A DNA stretch of 64,000 nt from Phallusia mammillata (GCA_003260075.1 QLIY01000089.1:195463-259462), one strand, 5' to 3'. Counted from the first letter of the stretch, positions 25,036 to 39,200 are shown. Program-made: numbers and translations. The notes: generated by a model not told the origin, from the sequence alone.

Positions 25036-26763
25036 GCTTTACGCAAAGGTAGAAAATTAGGGATGTTTTTCCGCATTATCCAGGCTACATAGATTACAAA
25101 AAAATTACTTATTCAGTTGATGATCTGCATTGAATAGTTAAAGTGATTTGTGTTGGTTCATGCATTAAATTGTGAACAGAAATCGGAAACACTTTCCAGT
25201 TACGTTACGAATTTAGCAGAAGAATTACTGTGTTTCAAGTTTCAACTCATAAGCTTTTATTTCTGAAATTGCAAAGCTGACTTTCTGGATCTTTACACAA
25301 CAAACAGTTATTTGTGGTGCTCCAGGACAAATACAACTTCCTTGCTAACTTGACGAAGTTAGAATTCTAGAAAATCTTGTATTTGGGTAAAATAAACATC
25401 TGCTCTGCTGCTGTCGGTATGAATAATGAAATATAGTCAATCTAATAGCTGTGTGTCAGAAATAAATAGGGGTCTGTCAAGGGTCAAGTGTATAATCGTA
25501 AGTACATAGGTTAATGAAGTTACAAAATCATGAAATTACGTCACAACACAGTTTAGGTCATGTCATGACGTCAAGCAAACACGTCTCTGTGACGTTATTA
25601 ACAATGTTTTTGACAACACCAAAAAATTTGACGTCACTGATTAGAACTTGCGAAGCCTTTCCAGTTGCCAACCACTTTTGCAATAACAATAAGGTAAGGC
25701 CGAAACAAACTGTCGAACTACAGTTAGGTACAATAACAAATTTTAAATTAGCTGGTGATAAACCTCTACCGCGGGTATCAGCGAAGAACGGTTATAGAGT
25801 TCTTTGGTACCATATTTACTCGATTGTAAGCCGCGGCTTACCTTATATTGTTATTTAGCTGCCGTTTGTGCGGCTTATAATCGAGGGCGGTCTGTATTTT
25901 AATTTTATACCGAAATTATTTCTACACTCATTTAAATTATTGGGGTTCAAAGTATGCATGTACAGATTATACGTCGATATACGTTCTGTTGGGTACAGTT
26001 ATCAACGTAACTAACAGATATGGGCAAATAGTCATACCATATAACAACAGAAAGATGTATTAAGAAACAATAGTATCAAAAATTCCAGCGTGCGGCTTAC
26101 AATCACGGGCGGCTTACATTATTTTTTTAACACCTCAACATGCGGTTTACAATCGAGGGCGGCTTACAATCGAGTAAATACGGATACGGTTCAGACACAA
26201 ATTCCAAATGCATAAACAACGGGAAAATACGTCGAAATGGATGTAAAACAATACTACACTCCACCAATGCTTACAATGATTAGCAACACAACAAACTATA
26301 TTGATTTAAAACAACAAAAAAACGATTACGAATAATAATATCTCCATGGCGCGAGGAATTATGACGATATTGTTAATATTATGCCCTGAAAGAAAAACAA
26401 TCGTAAAACCGTAAAGCATGTGGGTGTATGTTAGATTTAATTCAACAAACGCGGTCGTAAAGTATTATCGCAAAACATTTTGTGACCCTTATTTTCACCT
26501 TCATACATTCGTCTCGCGACCCGATGTTTTCGGATGGAAACAATTTGTGCTCGAACCATTTTAGCAACTTTCCCGATTCCGCTGCTTTGATTTGTTGCCT
26601 TGGCTTTCGCGCTTCAGATAGAAAGATTGTGAAAAATTGACAAAGGGTTTACATAAAACATTTACAACGTACTCCTTTCTCTTGCTTCTGTTTCGCCCTT
26701 ATTGTCGATGGGACTCGCCAAAGCCTATTTCAAAAACACGTTAAGATACCGAACCGTATTTCA
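25036..26763. other. Intergenic spacer between adaptor and kinase genes
   Basis: No gene was supported. The spacer holds the terminal-inverted-repeat element at 25810-26183. The 114-codon frame at 25514-25858 runs into that element and resembles no family. Confidence 0.5.
25810..26183. mobile_element. Terminal-inverted-repeat element (MITE)
   Basis: Ends CCATATTTACTCGATTGTAA and TTACAATCGAGTAAATACGG are near-perfect inverted repeats of about 25 bp including GCCGC/GCGGC. Inner copies of GCGGCTTACAATCGAGGGC repeat the motif. No clear target duplication was found, so the superfamily is open. Confidence 0.8.
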
Positions 26764-29699
26764 TCAAGAGCTTACGCTTTCTTTGAAACTTTCTTGGGAT
26801 GATACAGAAGAAGGGGAATGGTAGGCTTGATTTATCTCGTCCTCATGTTCCAAAGCCACGGTGCACATGTCACAAGCACTACTTGTAATTTCCAAAGCAT
26901 TTTTGGCCGTTGTCTCGTTACAACTGACTGGTGACAATCGAACTTGAATTCTATTCTCATTTCGTTTAGTCGGAAGAGTGCCGACCTTGCTTTGTGTGCC
27001 AAATGATTCCAACATCTCGTTGGTGTGATGAAGAATCGGGCAATTTGCCACCCAATTGTCACCCACATCGTTGTCAACTATGTCGTAAAGTTGAATGATT
27101 CGATCTGATTTAGCGACTGGAGGCAAGTTGTCATCGGAAATAGAGCGCCGTCTAGTGAGCAGAGTCAAGTTGAAATTTTCACGAATGTCCATTGCAAAGT
27201 CAACGCTATTTTTCTTTTTTTGCGTCCCGTTTCTTTGAAACAAGTTGGCGGTCTTCGCTGCGTTTCTCCTTCGTCAATTGACGATCATCCCCATTAATCG
27301 CCAGATTTCGTAAACACGCGGTGCAGTTATTTGTTGCCGTGGAAGCATGATTTGAATCCTGCATTCCTGTATTACACTGGGAGGCAAACATTTCTGCTGA
27401 AGAAATCGGTACTGTGCTTCCTCTAGTAATTTCTTTCGCTGCTCCAAGTATGCGCCAACGTATTTGGCCTGACAATTGTACACTGAGAAGTAAAATACAT
27501 GCTGCTACAATACCCACACATGACAACGTACGGTCCAAACAACTTACCTGGATTGTTTTCTATTCTTAGAAGGTCATCCTTGAGGATTGGCAGCAAAGTT
27601 TCGTTTTTGTGAGTATAAAATCAAATAAGCATAAAACCCCCCCCCCTGGCCTGACAATTGTACACTGAGAAGTAAAATACATGCTGCTACAATATCCACA
27701 CATGACAACGTACGGTCCAAACAACTTTGGCTGCAAAGTTTCGTTTTTGTGAGTATAAAATCAAATAAGCATAAACGTTTTGGTGTCATTGCGTGCTTAC
27801 CAGTCTGTTGGCACCAGGGTGTAGCGAGGTGTTTATTCGAGGTACAACGTAATAGAATAACACAATGAGCGAATACGACGCATAAGACGAGAGTCAGAGA
27901 AAGAAGGCAATCTGTCCGGTTCGCTGTAGTATGAAGGCACACGATAACGGAAGTGAGAGAGGCCGCTACAAGGGGGAATTTGACAGGAACGTGTAACTCA
28001 CGGATGAGTAAAAACTAAACAACTCTTCGATCTCTTTCGGGGTTTATGATCGAGTAGTTGATTGATAAACTCCTTGCATTCTGGTAATGAGATTTTTAAT
28101 GGTAAAATAAACAAGTAACAATTATACATGAAGAGCACAAAAAGCACCGACCAGTACCAGAAAGCCCTTTGCCAAACGGCAATTTTTCGTGCTTCGCTTT
28201 TTCGTACTGGTGCAAAACTTCTTGGACAGTTGTGCCCGGGAACGGGTTTGTCAGAACAAATAGAACAACACCTCCGCGAAAACAATTCGAGTTTGACACC
28301 TTTTTAGCCTGGCAGCAACACAACAAGGCTCACAAGCTCTACAGATCGGCACTCATGCCAATTGTACCCTTCACCGGTAGCCAACAAAGCCTCAGGGGCA
28401 ACAAAACCTGGCGTCCCACACATTGTACTGTTCGATATTTCTCTGCATGCGTTCTTGCATGCATCAGATTCAGGTATCTTGATCGAAAAGCCAAGATCGC
28501 CCAGTTTAACACCTCCATTAGACGTACATACAACAGTTGGCCGAGGATGCCGGTATTCGACCCGAAGATCTAAGCGGTCCAATGGCGGACAGGGAGGTGT
28601 GAGGAGCATAGTCAGTTTGGCCCGGGCAACTAGCCCGATATGATGATGATATGACCTCCATGTTCGGTTACCAGAATGTTTTCCAATTTTAAATCCCGTA
28701 AAAACACAAAAAGGTTTTCAGAAAAATAGTACCAGTACAATGACAGCAGATTGAATGTTCCAAACCCACCGATGGGCGATGTTTCTGTCGTGGAGAAACC
28801 TCAACCCACTTAGGATATCTCGAAAATAAGAACAGGCATTTTCTTCGGCGAAATACAGCGATTTCCTGTTTTTTGCAATAAAGTCTAGGTACAAACTTTT
28901 GCCCTTAGCCGCATACTCCAATACCAAAAAAATCCGCCTACACGAAACAAATAGATCCAGCACCATAACCTGAGGTATTGTAATATTAGCGACGAATCAG
29001 TTAAATTGGAGCCGTTTTCACAAATACATACGATGTGCGGACTCCCAAATGTCTCGTTCATGTTGGTAATTTCTCCGGGAACAAACTTAGCCAGCTTCGA
29101 TAAATTCTTGACACCAACATCTGCATGCATGATCTTAATTGCAACCTGACATTCAACAAATGCACTGTTTTACGAAAGGCTCGTACATACTACAAGAAAC
29201 ATAAGGAACTTAATGAACTGATTTAAAATGCTTTTTTATTCCTAAACATCAACAAATAGGTTTAAGTGAATATTGCAACCTATTCATCACCACAAGCTTG
29301 CGCAGTACAGTAATTTGATTGAAGGCAAACTGTAATATTTTGATAAACTCCGAATAATACAACAGTCAAACGTTAAACTGAGCCAATAAATTACCTTAAG
29401 ATGCTTCTCCCTTCCGCTGACAAGTCTTAACTTGTCGCTACTGGCGATTTTGGTTGCAGTTGGTTCAGCCAAAAACACTCGGCCAACCGCTCCAAGAACT
29501 TGTCAGTCATCATATATCCATGAAACAAGTATACAGCTTTTTCCACCTTGGAAAGCCTATTTTCCCCACTTATTACCATACTTCTCTCTTCTATTCGAAA
29601 GCGATTTAAGGCAGCAATGATTTGCAATAAACTCGCGGCTAACACAACCGCACGACAGAATGCATAAAGCAAGTGTTGAAATTTCCAGTTTTGCTCCAT
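26764..29699 (-). pseudogene. CAMK/TSSK-like Ser/Thr protein kinase, probably decaying
   Basis: A kinase domain is readable on the minus strand. It has LGAVGRVFLAEP (glycine loop missing one Gly), VAIKIM with the catalytic Lys, FVPGEITNMNETFGSPHI (helix C Glu), and RFLHDRNIAHR, then DLKLENIL. VKLGDLGFS replaces DFG with DLG; MCGTPGFVAPEALL follows, then GVVLFVLTNPFPG and LSECKEFINQLLDHKP. Likely exons: 29699-29570, 29498-29395, 29145-29032, 28969-28770, 28695-28656, 28569 onward, and a C-terminal tail to 26764. Two things look broken: no AG precedes the DLKLENIL exon, and the ADxWS block (near 28340) is legible only in another frame and with a TAG at the Trp. The first exon encodes a hydrophobic N-terminus. 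A poly-C join at 27637-27646 lies in a late intron. A real gene with sequencing errors is possible. Confidence 0.5.
27466..27775. repeat. Near-duplicate segments separated by poly-C
   Basis: 27466-27636 and 27648-27774 repeat the same sequence (GGCCTGACAATTGTACACTG to AAATCAAATAAGCATAAA). The second copy lacks about 45 bp. They are separated by 10 C (27637-27646). Probable allele join. Confidence 0.85.
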
Positions 29700-29999
29700 A
29701 GGCCTACATCAACAAGCCTGGCTTACCCAGGTAACGGTTATGACGTCATAGACAGGTTTGTTCAATTACATATGGAGATACTACATGGGAAAATTTGGGG
29801 GCTAACTTTATTTTTGTCTGTCTTTTAAACTATATTCGATCAAACCTTATTATATAGTTCCTCCAGTGCCAAACTGGGACATTTTGTTTCACTCGAAAAT
29901 AATAACAGGCAGGCATTTTCTTCAGCACCAACATTTACACGCCCAATCTAAATCGCAACTCGAAACAGATGAAGAAAACTTGCTTACCTAATTCAAATA

Positions 30000-30500
30000 C
30001 AGTTCATTCCTAAGCATCAACAAATATGTTTCACTAAATATTGCAACCCTTTTATTGCCACCAAAGTCTAAATAAAACACAATTTGTCCAACCAAAGCTT
30101 CATGATGCCCTTTTGGTAGAAAAATGATAGAAAAATGATAGAAAAAAAAATAACTTAAAAATGCACAGTCTCATCTTGTCGCTACTGGCGATTCAGTTGG
30201 TTGAGGCAAAAACACTCGGCCAACCGCTCCACCGCCCTAAAAAATGACAGTCATCTCTTATACATGAGACGAGCAGACAGCTTTTCCCACCCTCAAAAGC
30301 TTGTTCTCTCTATACGTATTACCATACTTTCTCTCATATTCGAAAGCAAATTCACGTAGTTTTGTTTTGCTCTCAGCTCTCGTCTACCACAAGCGCACAA
30401 CAGAATTTCTAGTTTTGCAAATTACAACACAAAACCTGGCTTACCCAGGTACCAACTATGACGTCATAGACGAGTTTGTTAAATTACATGTGAAGATTAA
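30000..30500 (-). pseudogene. Diverged duplicate of the kinase 5' exons
   Basis: The segment repeats the order of 29230-29770 at clearly lower identity. Shared blocks include CTTGTCGCTACTGGCGATT, ACACTCGGCCAACCGCTCC, CTGGCTTACCCAGGTA and TATGACGTCATAGAC. On the minus strand GAVGRVFLPQPT is readable before an early stop. It looks like an old partial tandem duplication of exon 1, exon 2 and the promoter region. Confidence 0.6.
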
Positions 30501-30546
30501 AAAAAAATAAAAATGTGGAGGCTAGTTTTACTTTTTTGGTCTAAAC

Positions 30547-30893
30547 CAGTGGTTCCCAACCTTTCGTGGACCATGGCCCCCTTAAAGTAACTTTTTGGCC
30601 TCGTGGCCCCCTTAAAGTAACCCTGTAGGACCTGTGTCCCCTTAAAATGTAGATAGCAATCTCACATTGGAATGCGGTATTATTTTTGACCTTAAACAGG
30701 TCTAATAGAATAAATGAGCATGATAAACCTCAGTATAAACAAATAGTATGTGAAATAGTCCATTTAATTCGGGAATAACGTTAAAGTGAAAATTACTTTT
30801 AGTAGGTGTTTCTTGTGAATCTACGCCCGTGGCCCCCCTGGACACAGCTCGTGGCCCCCCTGGGGGGCCATGGGCCCTGGTTGGGAACCACTG
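30547..30893. mobile_element. Non-autonomous hAT-type element (MITE)
   Basis: Ends CAGTGGTTCCCAACC and GGTTGGGAACCACTG are perfect 15-bp inverted repeats. Inner GGACCATGGCCCCC and GGGGGGCCATGGGCC also mirror. The duplication GTCTAAAC lies at 30539-30546 and 30894-30901. Repeated GTGGCCCCCTTAAAGTAAC units lie inside. Confidence 0.92.
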
Positions 30894-31179
30894 GTCTAAA
30901 CTATATTTGGATTAATAATTCATCTTTTGCACCACCTATCAGAATTTAGCTAAATGTGGAATGACAGGATGTCACCGAGGTGTGGTGAAAGTAGGGCGCT
31001 GAAACAAAATTTATGATTGATTGATGGTAGCTCACCAGACAGTGTAGGCTACTCAATGAATCACAACAGAAATCTTCCAAAGCCTCGTCACCTGCCCTTA
31101 ATTGAGTCAAGCAACTACTTTCACCGTTCTTTGCACGGCCTCAAGCATTGAAATTTTCTGCAACTCTTTTTGCAGTGCT

Positions 31180-31673
31180 TTATGCGTTGAAAAAAGTTTT
31201 TATACCGCGCCTCAACCGCGAATCGCTTTTTGGTGAATCGATTGTCTCGTCATTCTGATTTTGTTCAAACTCAGTATCGACTCTCTGTCCGCTCGATCTC
31301 ACATCAGAGAAACTACTTATTAAAGATCTCATTGTCGTTGTGCAGAACTTGTCGGAAACAACGGGATTCGATTGTTTTGGCATCTTTGAACTTTTTGTAT
31401 AAGTCTTAAAATCAGTCTGCTTTCTGCGCTACTGTTGCATGGCTTGCTATAAAATCTGCTTTAGTCTGTGTTTCCCATTACTGTTTCGTTTTTACTCTCC
31501 TTGGAAAGTCTTCCTGGTTTTCGCCTAAAAAACTGACTTTTGAACGATGGGCTTGGATTCAGCGCTTTGATAGGAATTGAACAAACAGTCTGAGCAGTCA
31601 TTGCTCGACACAAAACGTTTGTTTGCGTGAAATTGTCTTGTAGTGTACCAGCATCCTCAAGACTTCTTTTCAT
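31180..31673 (-). CDS. Doubtful two-exon small gene
   Basis: Frames 31673 to about 31482 (MKRSLEDAGTLQDNF...) and 31383-31180 (MPKQSNPVVSDKF...FFNA) can be joined in phase 0. The join uses GTAATG after ...SKNET and the acceptor CAAAG before ATGCCA, giving about 130 residues. The product is basic and Ser-rich, with no domain seen. It may be a fragment of a larger gene or chance. Confidence 0.25.
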
Positions 31674-31749
31674 CACCTCTTTTGTGTTTTTTAATTCATT
31701 CTGTAAATTTGTTCTTCGTCTGATGCATATCTTCCATCCATATGGCGGG

Positions 31750-33200
31750 AAGAAAAAAATAAGTAAACTTTATGTTTTCTAAACGCTTGGACCCACTGTT
31801 TGGTTTAGGTCTATCTACTACCCACCCACTATTTGAGCAATCTCCGTTTTTCATCCCGATTCCCGAATGACAAGAGTGCTTTTCTTGTCCATCGATGTGC
31901 TACAATTATTTTTGCGTATGGAATTTTTATTGACTTCGTACTTAATCTCTACTACTTTGCTGGATTTTCTTCGTATAGGTCCTATACGATAGGACGTTGG
32001 TGACAAAAAATAGGCGATTTATTTCAGATGCGATGGCCCAACCTTCGCTTTTGTTTTCCTTCAAAAACTAAAAATAGTCCAGGGTTCGTCTTCTGGTGGT
32101 TGGTAATGCCATCTCTTTGGTTTATTTTTTTTATTCATTTTACTTTGTTTGGTTTAATGCTCATCTTTACATCAGTGTGTGGTATTTCTGTATTTTCAGG
32201 AACTGATGAAACCGTTTTGGCCAAATATATAGTCCTTTACCTGAAATTGACTGATTCTGTCTTAACCAAAGATTTTATCGTCGCTCGGACATGTAGCGTA
32301 TCTTTTAGCGAAATGAAACAGTAAGCAGATATGTTTTATCAAGTGGTGTGTATACGACAATTGTCGTTTAAATGAATCGGGTATTGCTGGAGGAGCATCG
32401 GGATGCATTCCAATTGAAAAAATGTAATACAGGAGTCGGGGCAGAAACACGGTAATTTTAATCCACACATGAGGTGGTTTAAAATTTTAAAAGTTTTTTT
32501 ACAATTTTTCGGAAGTACGACGGCTGAATTTACGGTTAAAAACATGCTTACTTTAACACAAAATTCGCTTACAGCGTACGGCCTATTGCAAACACGCTAA
32601 AATGACATACTTTCCACTTCAAAAAAATATATCAACACATTATTGGCAGAAAATTGATAATCGCAAGACTTTGTCAAAAATCAACTTAGTTCGGAATCAT
32701 GTATGTTTTGACAGTAAAATTCTAGTAGGCTACTACATACAAGTACTACACGGACCCATGACATTTATTTGTAAATTATTATATGACATTATGTTTTATT
32801 GCACAATAAGAAGCAAAGTGAGTCATATTCATGTAAGCACTGACAGTAGCAGGAGGATAGAGAAGATAATAATCAATGAAAAACAATATGTTTAACATAT
32901 CACCAAGACTTTTCACTGCACCAACGCTAAATGTAAATAACCAAACCCAAATAAATCAAATTGACCAGGCATTCAACAGTATATGCATAACATATGGGAA
33001 GCAACAAAGTTTGTCAGAATTTTACCATACAGTACCAATAAAAAATAAATACTCTATTTCATACTTCTGGGCTTTGATGGGAATATTGTCAAATGGAAGA
33101 CCTAAAATAGTTTACAGCTAAACACAAGTTCAGCACCTTGGACCTGCCTGAAATACCTCTGTATCTGACTGCAGATTTTTATCATCAACTATAATAAACA
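31750..33200. other. Intergenic spacer upstream of the SYNRG 3' end
   Basis: No gene was supported. A 98-codon hydrophobic frame at 32028-32324 has no splice context or family likeness. The sequence is strongly AT-rich. Confidence 0.5.
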
Positions 33201-33204
33201 GAAT

Positions 33205-36200
33205 TCAAGTGGTAGGGGTTGGAAGATGTAATGATGGCAATGTTGAAGCTACACAATTGATCCAGAAGTTTGCACAAGTGGCATGGTAACTGCTTCCGCC
33301 ATAACTGATGTTATCCTGCTTAATAGCGAGAAGACAAACACCACATGCCTCAGTTTTTTCAGTAGATAGCTCATCATGCGAATCCTGTTAAAAACAAATC
33401 TCCTGTCGGTCAGATTTTTATCGTTTTCTTGATTAAAAAAGATTTTTTTTTTATTTCTAACAACTTGCTCAAATTTCTTAAATATGTCACACCATTTGGG
33501 TTGAAAATAGGATCTTTAATTAAAGCATAACAATTTTGTCCACTTGCTTATTTGCAATTAATGCACAAAAATTTAGCTAGCAACATAAGAGTGAAGCAAA
33601 CATTTCAGCAACACTAAATTTTGCATTAACGTGTTTTTGGGAATTACTCCAACTTACATTGACAGGTGCATTTGGACAAAATGACAGTAGATTATTCCAT
33701 GCAAGCTGAATTTGTTTGTGAAGATGCTTTGAGGCCTCTCTTTCTAAGTTCCAATGTTGGGCACTTTGAAAAATTTTACAGGCTACAGCGTAAACCTCAC
33801 CCAGATCTTCAAAAAATATGTTAAAATTTAATACTGTTTAAGTTTGATTCTACACTAGGGTTGAAATTTCAGGACCTAAACAAAAAATCCTGGGATCAGG
33901 ATTTCCTAAAATTAAGATTTTAGTTGCAAAGGACTTAGTTATGAACTGTGCATTGTGTTAAACACATATTGTTTTAAGCTTAAAACACACATATATATAT
34001 AGTACAGAACAAACATTTTTCCTAAAATAAAACAAGCCAGCACTTGTATTGAAGCTGTATGCCACTGCTTTCACTATAGGTTGTCAATCTGTTTGTGGCA
34101 AATAAAAAATTTTTTGCAAAATACTTCAGTAAGTGCAAAAAAAAACTTCACACCCAAGTACACTAGATGGACAAGGCACAACATTTCAATTTCCATTATA
34201 GAGCAGGAGTCACCAACTTTTTTCATAAGGGGTCGGATCATTTTATAAATTATGCCCTGACAGAGCATTTACCAAAGCATTTGTTCGCCCACAATGTCTA
34301 TTCTTTGCTTTGTTTGCACGTAACAAACCGCTTTAAAATCATACATATCCATTGTAATCTTGTAAGATCAGCTAAAATTATCACTATAATCCATTCTGCA
34401 GGTTTGAGCAATCGCTAACATATTACGTTACAAAATGCTTCATACAGTTTATCAAACCAAAAATACCTTCGCGGGCCGAAAAAAAAACGCCAAGGGTTGT
34501 AGTTTGGTGACCCCTGTAGGGCATCAAAACACACTTTTACAATGCTGATTGGTATTGTATGAATGATTGTTTTTCATGAAAGAGTTTTGCAAAAATTCAG
34601 AAAATAAATTCTTAGATGATAAGAATTATTGAGTTCATTGCTTAGATTTTATTTTGATACAGGCAGTTTGATGTGCGTGTCACCTGGAATAAAATTTAAA
34701 ATGCTGCTTATGAGCTATAAATGGTTTCTGCCATTACATCAGTAAAATACTAAATATTTGCATTTACAACTTTACATAGCTTACAAAATGTGAGAAATAT
34801 ACTTTATTACAAGATCTTACCTGCAAGGAATTTACTTCCTTTTGAAGAACTCACAACTTCAGTACAAACACTAGGAGACTCTATTGCACTTAAAATTTCA
34901 TTGGTATTGGAAATGACATTGTAACAAGCACTCAAACATCTTTCCCACTGATCAATATAAACATCTGGTTGAGTTGGCTGATCCTTTCCACTAGTGTTTA
35001 AATGTTTGTCTTTGCTGGAAAGGGTTTCTGAAAGTAGTCACAGCTTGTTATGTGCACGGCTGCAGAAGTCACAAATTAAATTTGATCACCAAATTTCTAG
35101 TCAGTTGATAGGCAAAAACAATAGCACAACACTATTTGCACAAAATGCCCACCTTCAAAGTAATATTTTCGGTCCATGTATTAAAGCTTAAACTGAAAAT
35201 ACAGTTCACGCTTCCCTGGCAGCTACACCCAGTCTACAGCACTCCTACGGTTTATTGTTGACTGGGCAAACAAAGGCACTCAAGCATTGAGCACTTTTTT
35301 GCTTCACTTCAAATATGCCTCACAACCCATTGACATGGATCACAAAGCAAATATTTTACATCTGCTGTTTGCAGTGTTGTAAGTTTTTTGCCATGGGGTG
35401 TCATAAAAACTTTTGGATTTGGTAAAAACTAACAATGTTTCTGCAAGCTTTTATGTACAGTATGCAAATTTAGCATAAATTAGGCTTACCTATAATTCTC
35501 CTTTCCATTTCTGTATCTCTAAATGGGGCTTGTGTAGGTGATTTTGGGGAATTTTCCTGAAAATCGTCTTTTTGCACTGTCCATTGGGGGGATGCAGGAT
35601 CTTTATAAACACAAAAACATTAAAATCACTAATAGGGCATTATCTATCAGAAATTATTAATTTACCTTGATTTGGTAGAACCGGCAATTCCAAATCTTCA
35701 GCTTCCATTTGCTTCTGGCTGTTATGATATTCAAATGCATCAAATGTGGTTAGTGTTGATGTTCCTTCTTCAAAATCATTAAATTCATCATCATAGGAGT
35801 CAGGCTATGTACAATATTTTAGTCATTTTTTGAGTCAGAAACAATTCTGTTTCTGATCAGTTTCTTTCGAACAACCTTTTGTTTTGTCACAAAAATATCT
35901 TTCAGTGGCGCCATTTAAGTAGAGTATAACTCTAAAGTTAACAATGTTTACAAAATATAAGTGGTACAAAATTACAAAATATGTGTATGCTACCACAAAA
36001 GTGTAGAACCATTCATCCAGCAGCTGAAATGTTATCAAACCCAACTCACCACCTCAGGAGGTTGTTCACCAAATCCAGAGTAATCATTGTCAATTTCAAA
36101 TCCATAATCATTGCTGGTATTATGAACTGTTTCCACAGGATGCATGTTTGCTTCAAGGCCTTTGTCATGATTGTGATTAACAGTACCAATAGATTGCTGC

Positions 36201-39200
36201 AGTATTGTTTGTGAAAGGCTTGTGAACTCTAAACTCTTTACAGAATTGGTGTCAGATATTACTGAAAGGACATCAGTTTTAAATGGCGAATCATTCAACT
36301 TTAAATCATTTGCTTCCCTGTTTGGAGACTTTTCTGTGTCTACCTTGATTGTAGGCATACTTAACATTTCTGATTCTTTAAAAACGTTTTTGGGATTGGA
36401 CTCAGTCTTGAAGCTTGCATTATGTATCTCAAGATCAGTTTTTCCTGGCAACGGTGGCAAACCTATAATACTGCTGTTGTGCATGAATATATCGGTCTTA
36501 GTATCAGTAGTATCATTCATTTTATTATTAAAATCTGAAGACTCAAGTCTTTGTGGACCACCTTCAAACTCCCCAAACTCTGTGTCTGTTGTCATAACAT
36601 GACTGTTGGGTGCATTGCTCTTGGTTTCCGTAGAAAATATTGATGTGTAAGATGGTGGATCTATATTTGGTTGCTGGATACTGTTTTGCATCTCTGGAAC
36701 ATCAGTTCGCACAGTATCAAACACAGAGTATTTGTCAGCGGACATAGAGGGCAAAGATCCCGCAGGGACATCATCAACATTAAATGAGTCAGTTACTGGT
36801 GGATCAAAGCCAGTTTGTTGTGGTTTCAAAAAATCATCTATGACGATATTTGATCCAAAAGAATGAAAAACAGAATACTTGTCAGGTGTTGGTTTTGTTA
36901 AACTTGTTTGCAGTGGATTTTCAACCTTATTTGATGATTGCATTGTGTTTTTATCAGGTGTTTTGAATTCAGTTGACCCCAAGTTAGCAGAAGGTTCTGC
37001 CATGTCATGTGACATAATTTCTGGTTCAACAACATCGCTTACATTCGACTTGGACAAAGAAAACAGAGAACTTTGCATAGAGGTATCTACACTGGGTGGA
37101 ACTACAGAGTTTGGATTGTAACTGGAAACAGAGTTTTGACTAATAAGCTCCTCAGACATTATATGTGAACTGTTTTGCTGCCAAACAAATGCTTGGGCAT
37201 CATTCAAAGGCACATCAGTTATTTGTTTTGAGGTTGTAACTGATTGAAAGTCTTGAAAATCATCAAAGTCATCCATATCATTCTCCTGGGTGTCTTGTTC
37301 TGGCAGTTTGGGTGCCACTTGCTTTGATGATGTTGTTTGGTTGGATGGGTTTATATTCAAATTTGGAAGCGGTGCATAAGGTAAAGACAAAACCGCATCT
37401 AGTGTGGGGTCGTGTTCCCCATTCTAAAACAAAACCAACAGGCAGTTCAGGAAACAAAACTGGCCACAGAAAATCACATTCAACAACATCAACAAAAAGC
37501 CACTAATGACTATGGTTTCTGACAATTAACCTATTTACAGAATACATGGCCAGTACAAACCTGCGTTAAAGCAATAAGGGCAAGTAAAATGTACAGCTCA
37601 TGCTGATTTAATCTCCCAGGAACAGATATATTTGCAAGTGACCAGAGTTTTCCCAACATGTCATTTGAAAGCTGTGACTTAAGAAGAATTGGATAAACCT
37701 TTGCTGTGTCTACCATGCCATCTGCTGCAATGCATACCTCCAACACCTATATGAAATAAATCACAGTTTTACTTGATCATTATTTGCCAATGTAAACACA
37801 TGGTAGGCTAGACAAATGTAAACATATATATACAGGAAGAACAAAACTTTAGTCATGTACATCAGTATCAGTAATCAAACAATATTTTAAAATATTAATT
37901 AAAACCACCTGGGAGTACAGAAGAGGAATCATTGAAGGTTCACTAATCCATTGTGGATATTTTGGTGCTGTTGTTTCTAAAGGTGGTGGAACTGGTGCAC
38001 TGATTTGTGGAACTACAAAGCACAACAATATTTTTAGCACATTTCACAAAGACGCAGTGGTGCATAATGTATTATAAAAATGACTATGCCAATGGTTTTT
38101 ATTTTTCCAAAACCTGCAGGCCAGAAAAAGTTTCCAATGTTTATAAAGCTTGGTGATTATACATGCAAGATGATAACGCACTACATTTACGAAAATATTA
38201 CAATGGTGGTACTACAGTTAACACTTCATCACAAAACTTTACCATGAAACTCTGAATCAATCACATTCAGTTGGGACCAATTGGCAGACTTAGAACTTGA
38301 CTGAAAAGTCTTTCCTTCAACTTTTGCTGTAATATCGGCAAGCGATGGCTTAAACTTTCTTGTTGCCTGTTGGGGGGCATTCAGATCCAAAGATGCCATC
38401 ATTTTGGATTCCAAGTTGACCCCTACAACCAGAAAACAGCCATTGAAACAGCTTTTAATCTTTAAAACTTAGGGTAGAAAACCACAACAACTACCTACCA
38501 CTAAACAAAGAAGGTTTCTGGGACTCAGAAACAGTTTGTGCAACAGTTTGATCAGCATGTATTGGTGATTGGGAGATGCTGTTTTGATCAGATGTAGAGC
38601 TATTACTGTTACTTTGCCCCAATGGGGCAGGTGACGCAGCTTGTAGAAAGTCACCGAAATCATCCTGAAATGATTGTAGTAATAAAGGAATATATATAGG
38701 ACTCACAAAATTGAGGACAATATCTGTATTACAGCTATCATCTGTTCTAACAACATCCAAACTATACCTCAGGTAATTTTGATGATGTTGCAGAAGATAA
38801 AGGTTTGGATGATGGATTAATTTTCACAATGTTATCTAACATAGAGTCAATGCTTGTTTTTTTAAATGATTGACCTGGAGAAGAAAAATAAAAATAAATA
38901 AGTAAATCCTAATGTTAAGATTTGTAAGCACTTAAACTGACACATACAATTACAAAACAAAAACGAGTATTTACACATTAACATTCCATTCAGACTAAAT
39001 TACAATGACAGAATCATAGGCGCCGAGTAGGCGGGCGGCCCTGCCACCTTGGGATTTTAAAGCACGGTGGCGGCTACTGTGGATATTTTGGTTAGTTTGT
39101 AGCGGTAAATATAGTCAAATCTGAAGAAAATTGGGAACAATTTTGCTTTTAAACAAATGTGCTGGCGATACAGCCACATGGCTTAAAACTGCAACTGGGT

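Noticed and set aside
27245..27310. TGA readthrough in the kinase tail
   Set aside because: A 60-nt intron from GTGTTT to CGCAG removes the TGA and keeps the frame, so recoding is not needed.
28290..28345. 25-nt micro-intron in the kinase
   Set aside because: GTGAGC...CCAG would restore the frame but is far shorter than the other introns here; decay or error is likelier.
32028..32324. 98-codon hydrophobic frame
   Set aside because: No splice partners, no family likeness, AT-rich spacer; consistent with chance.
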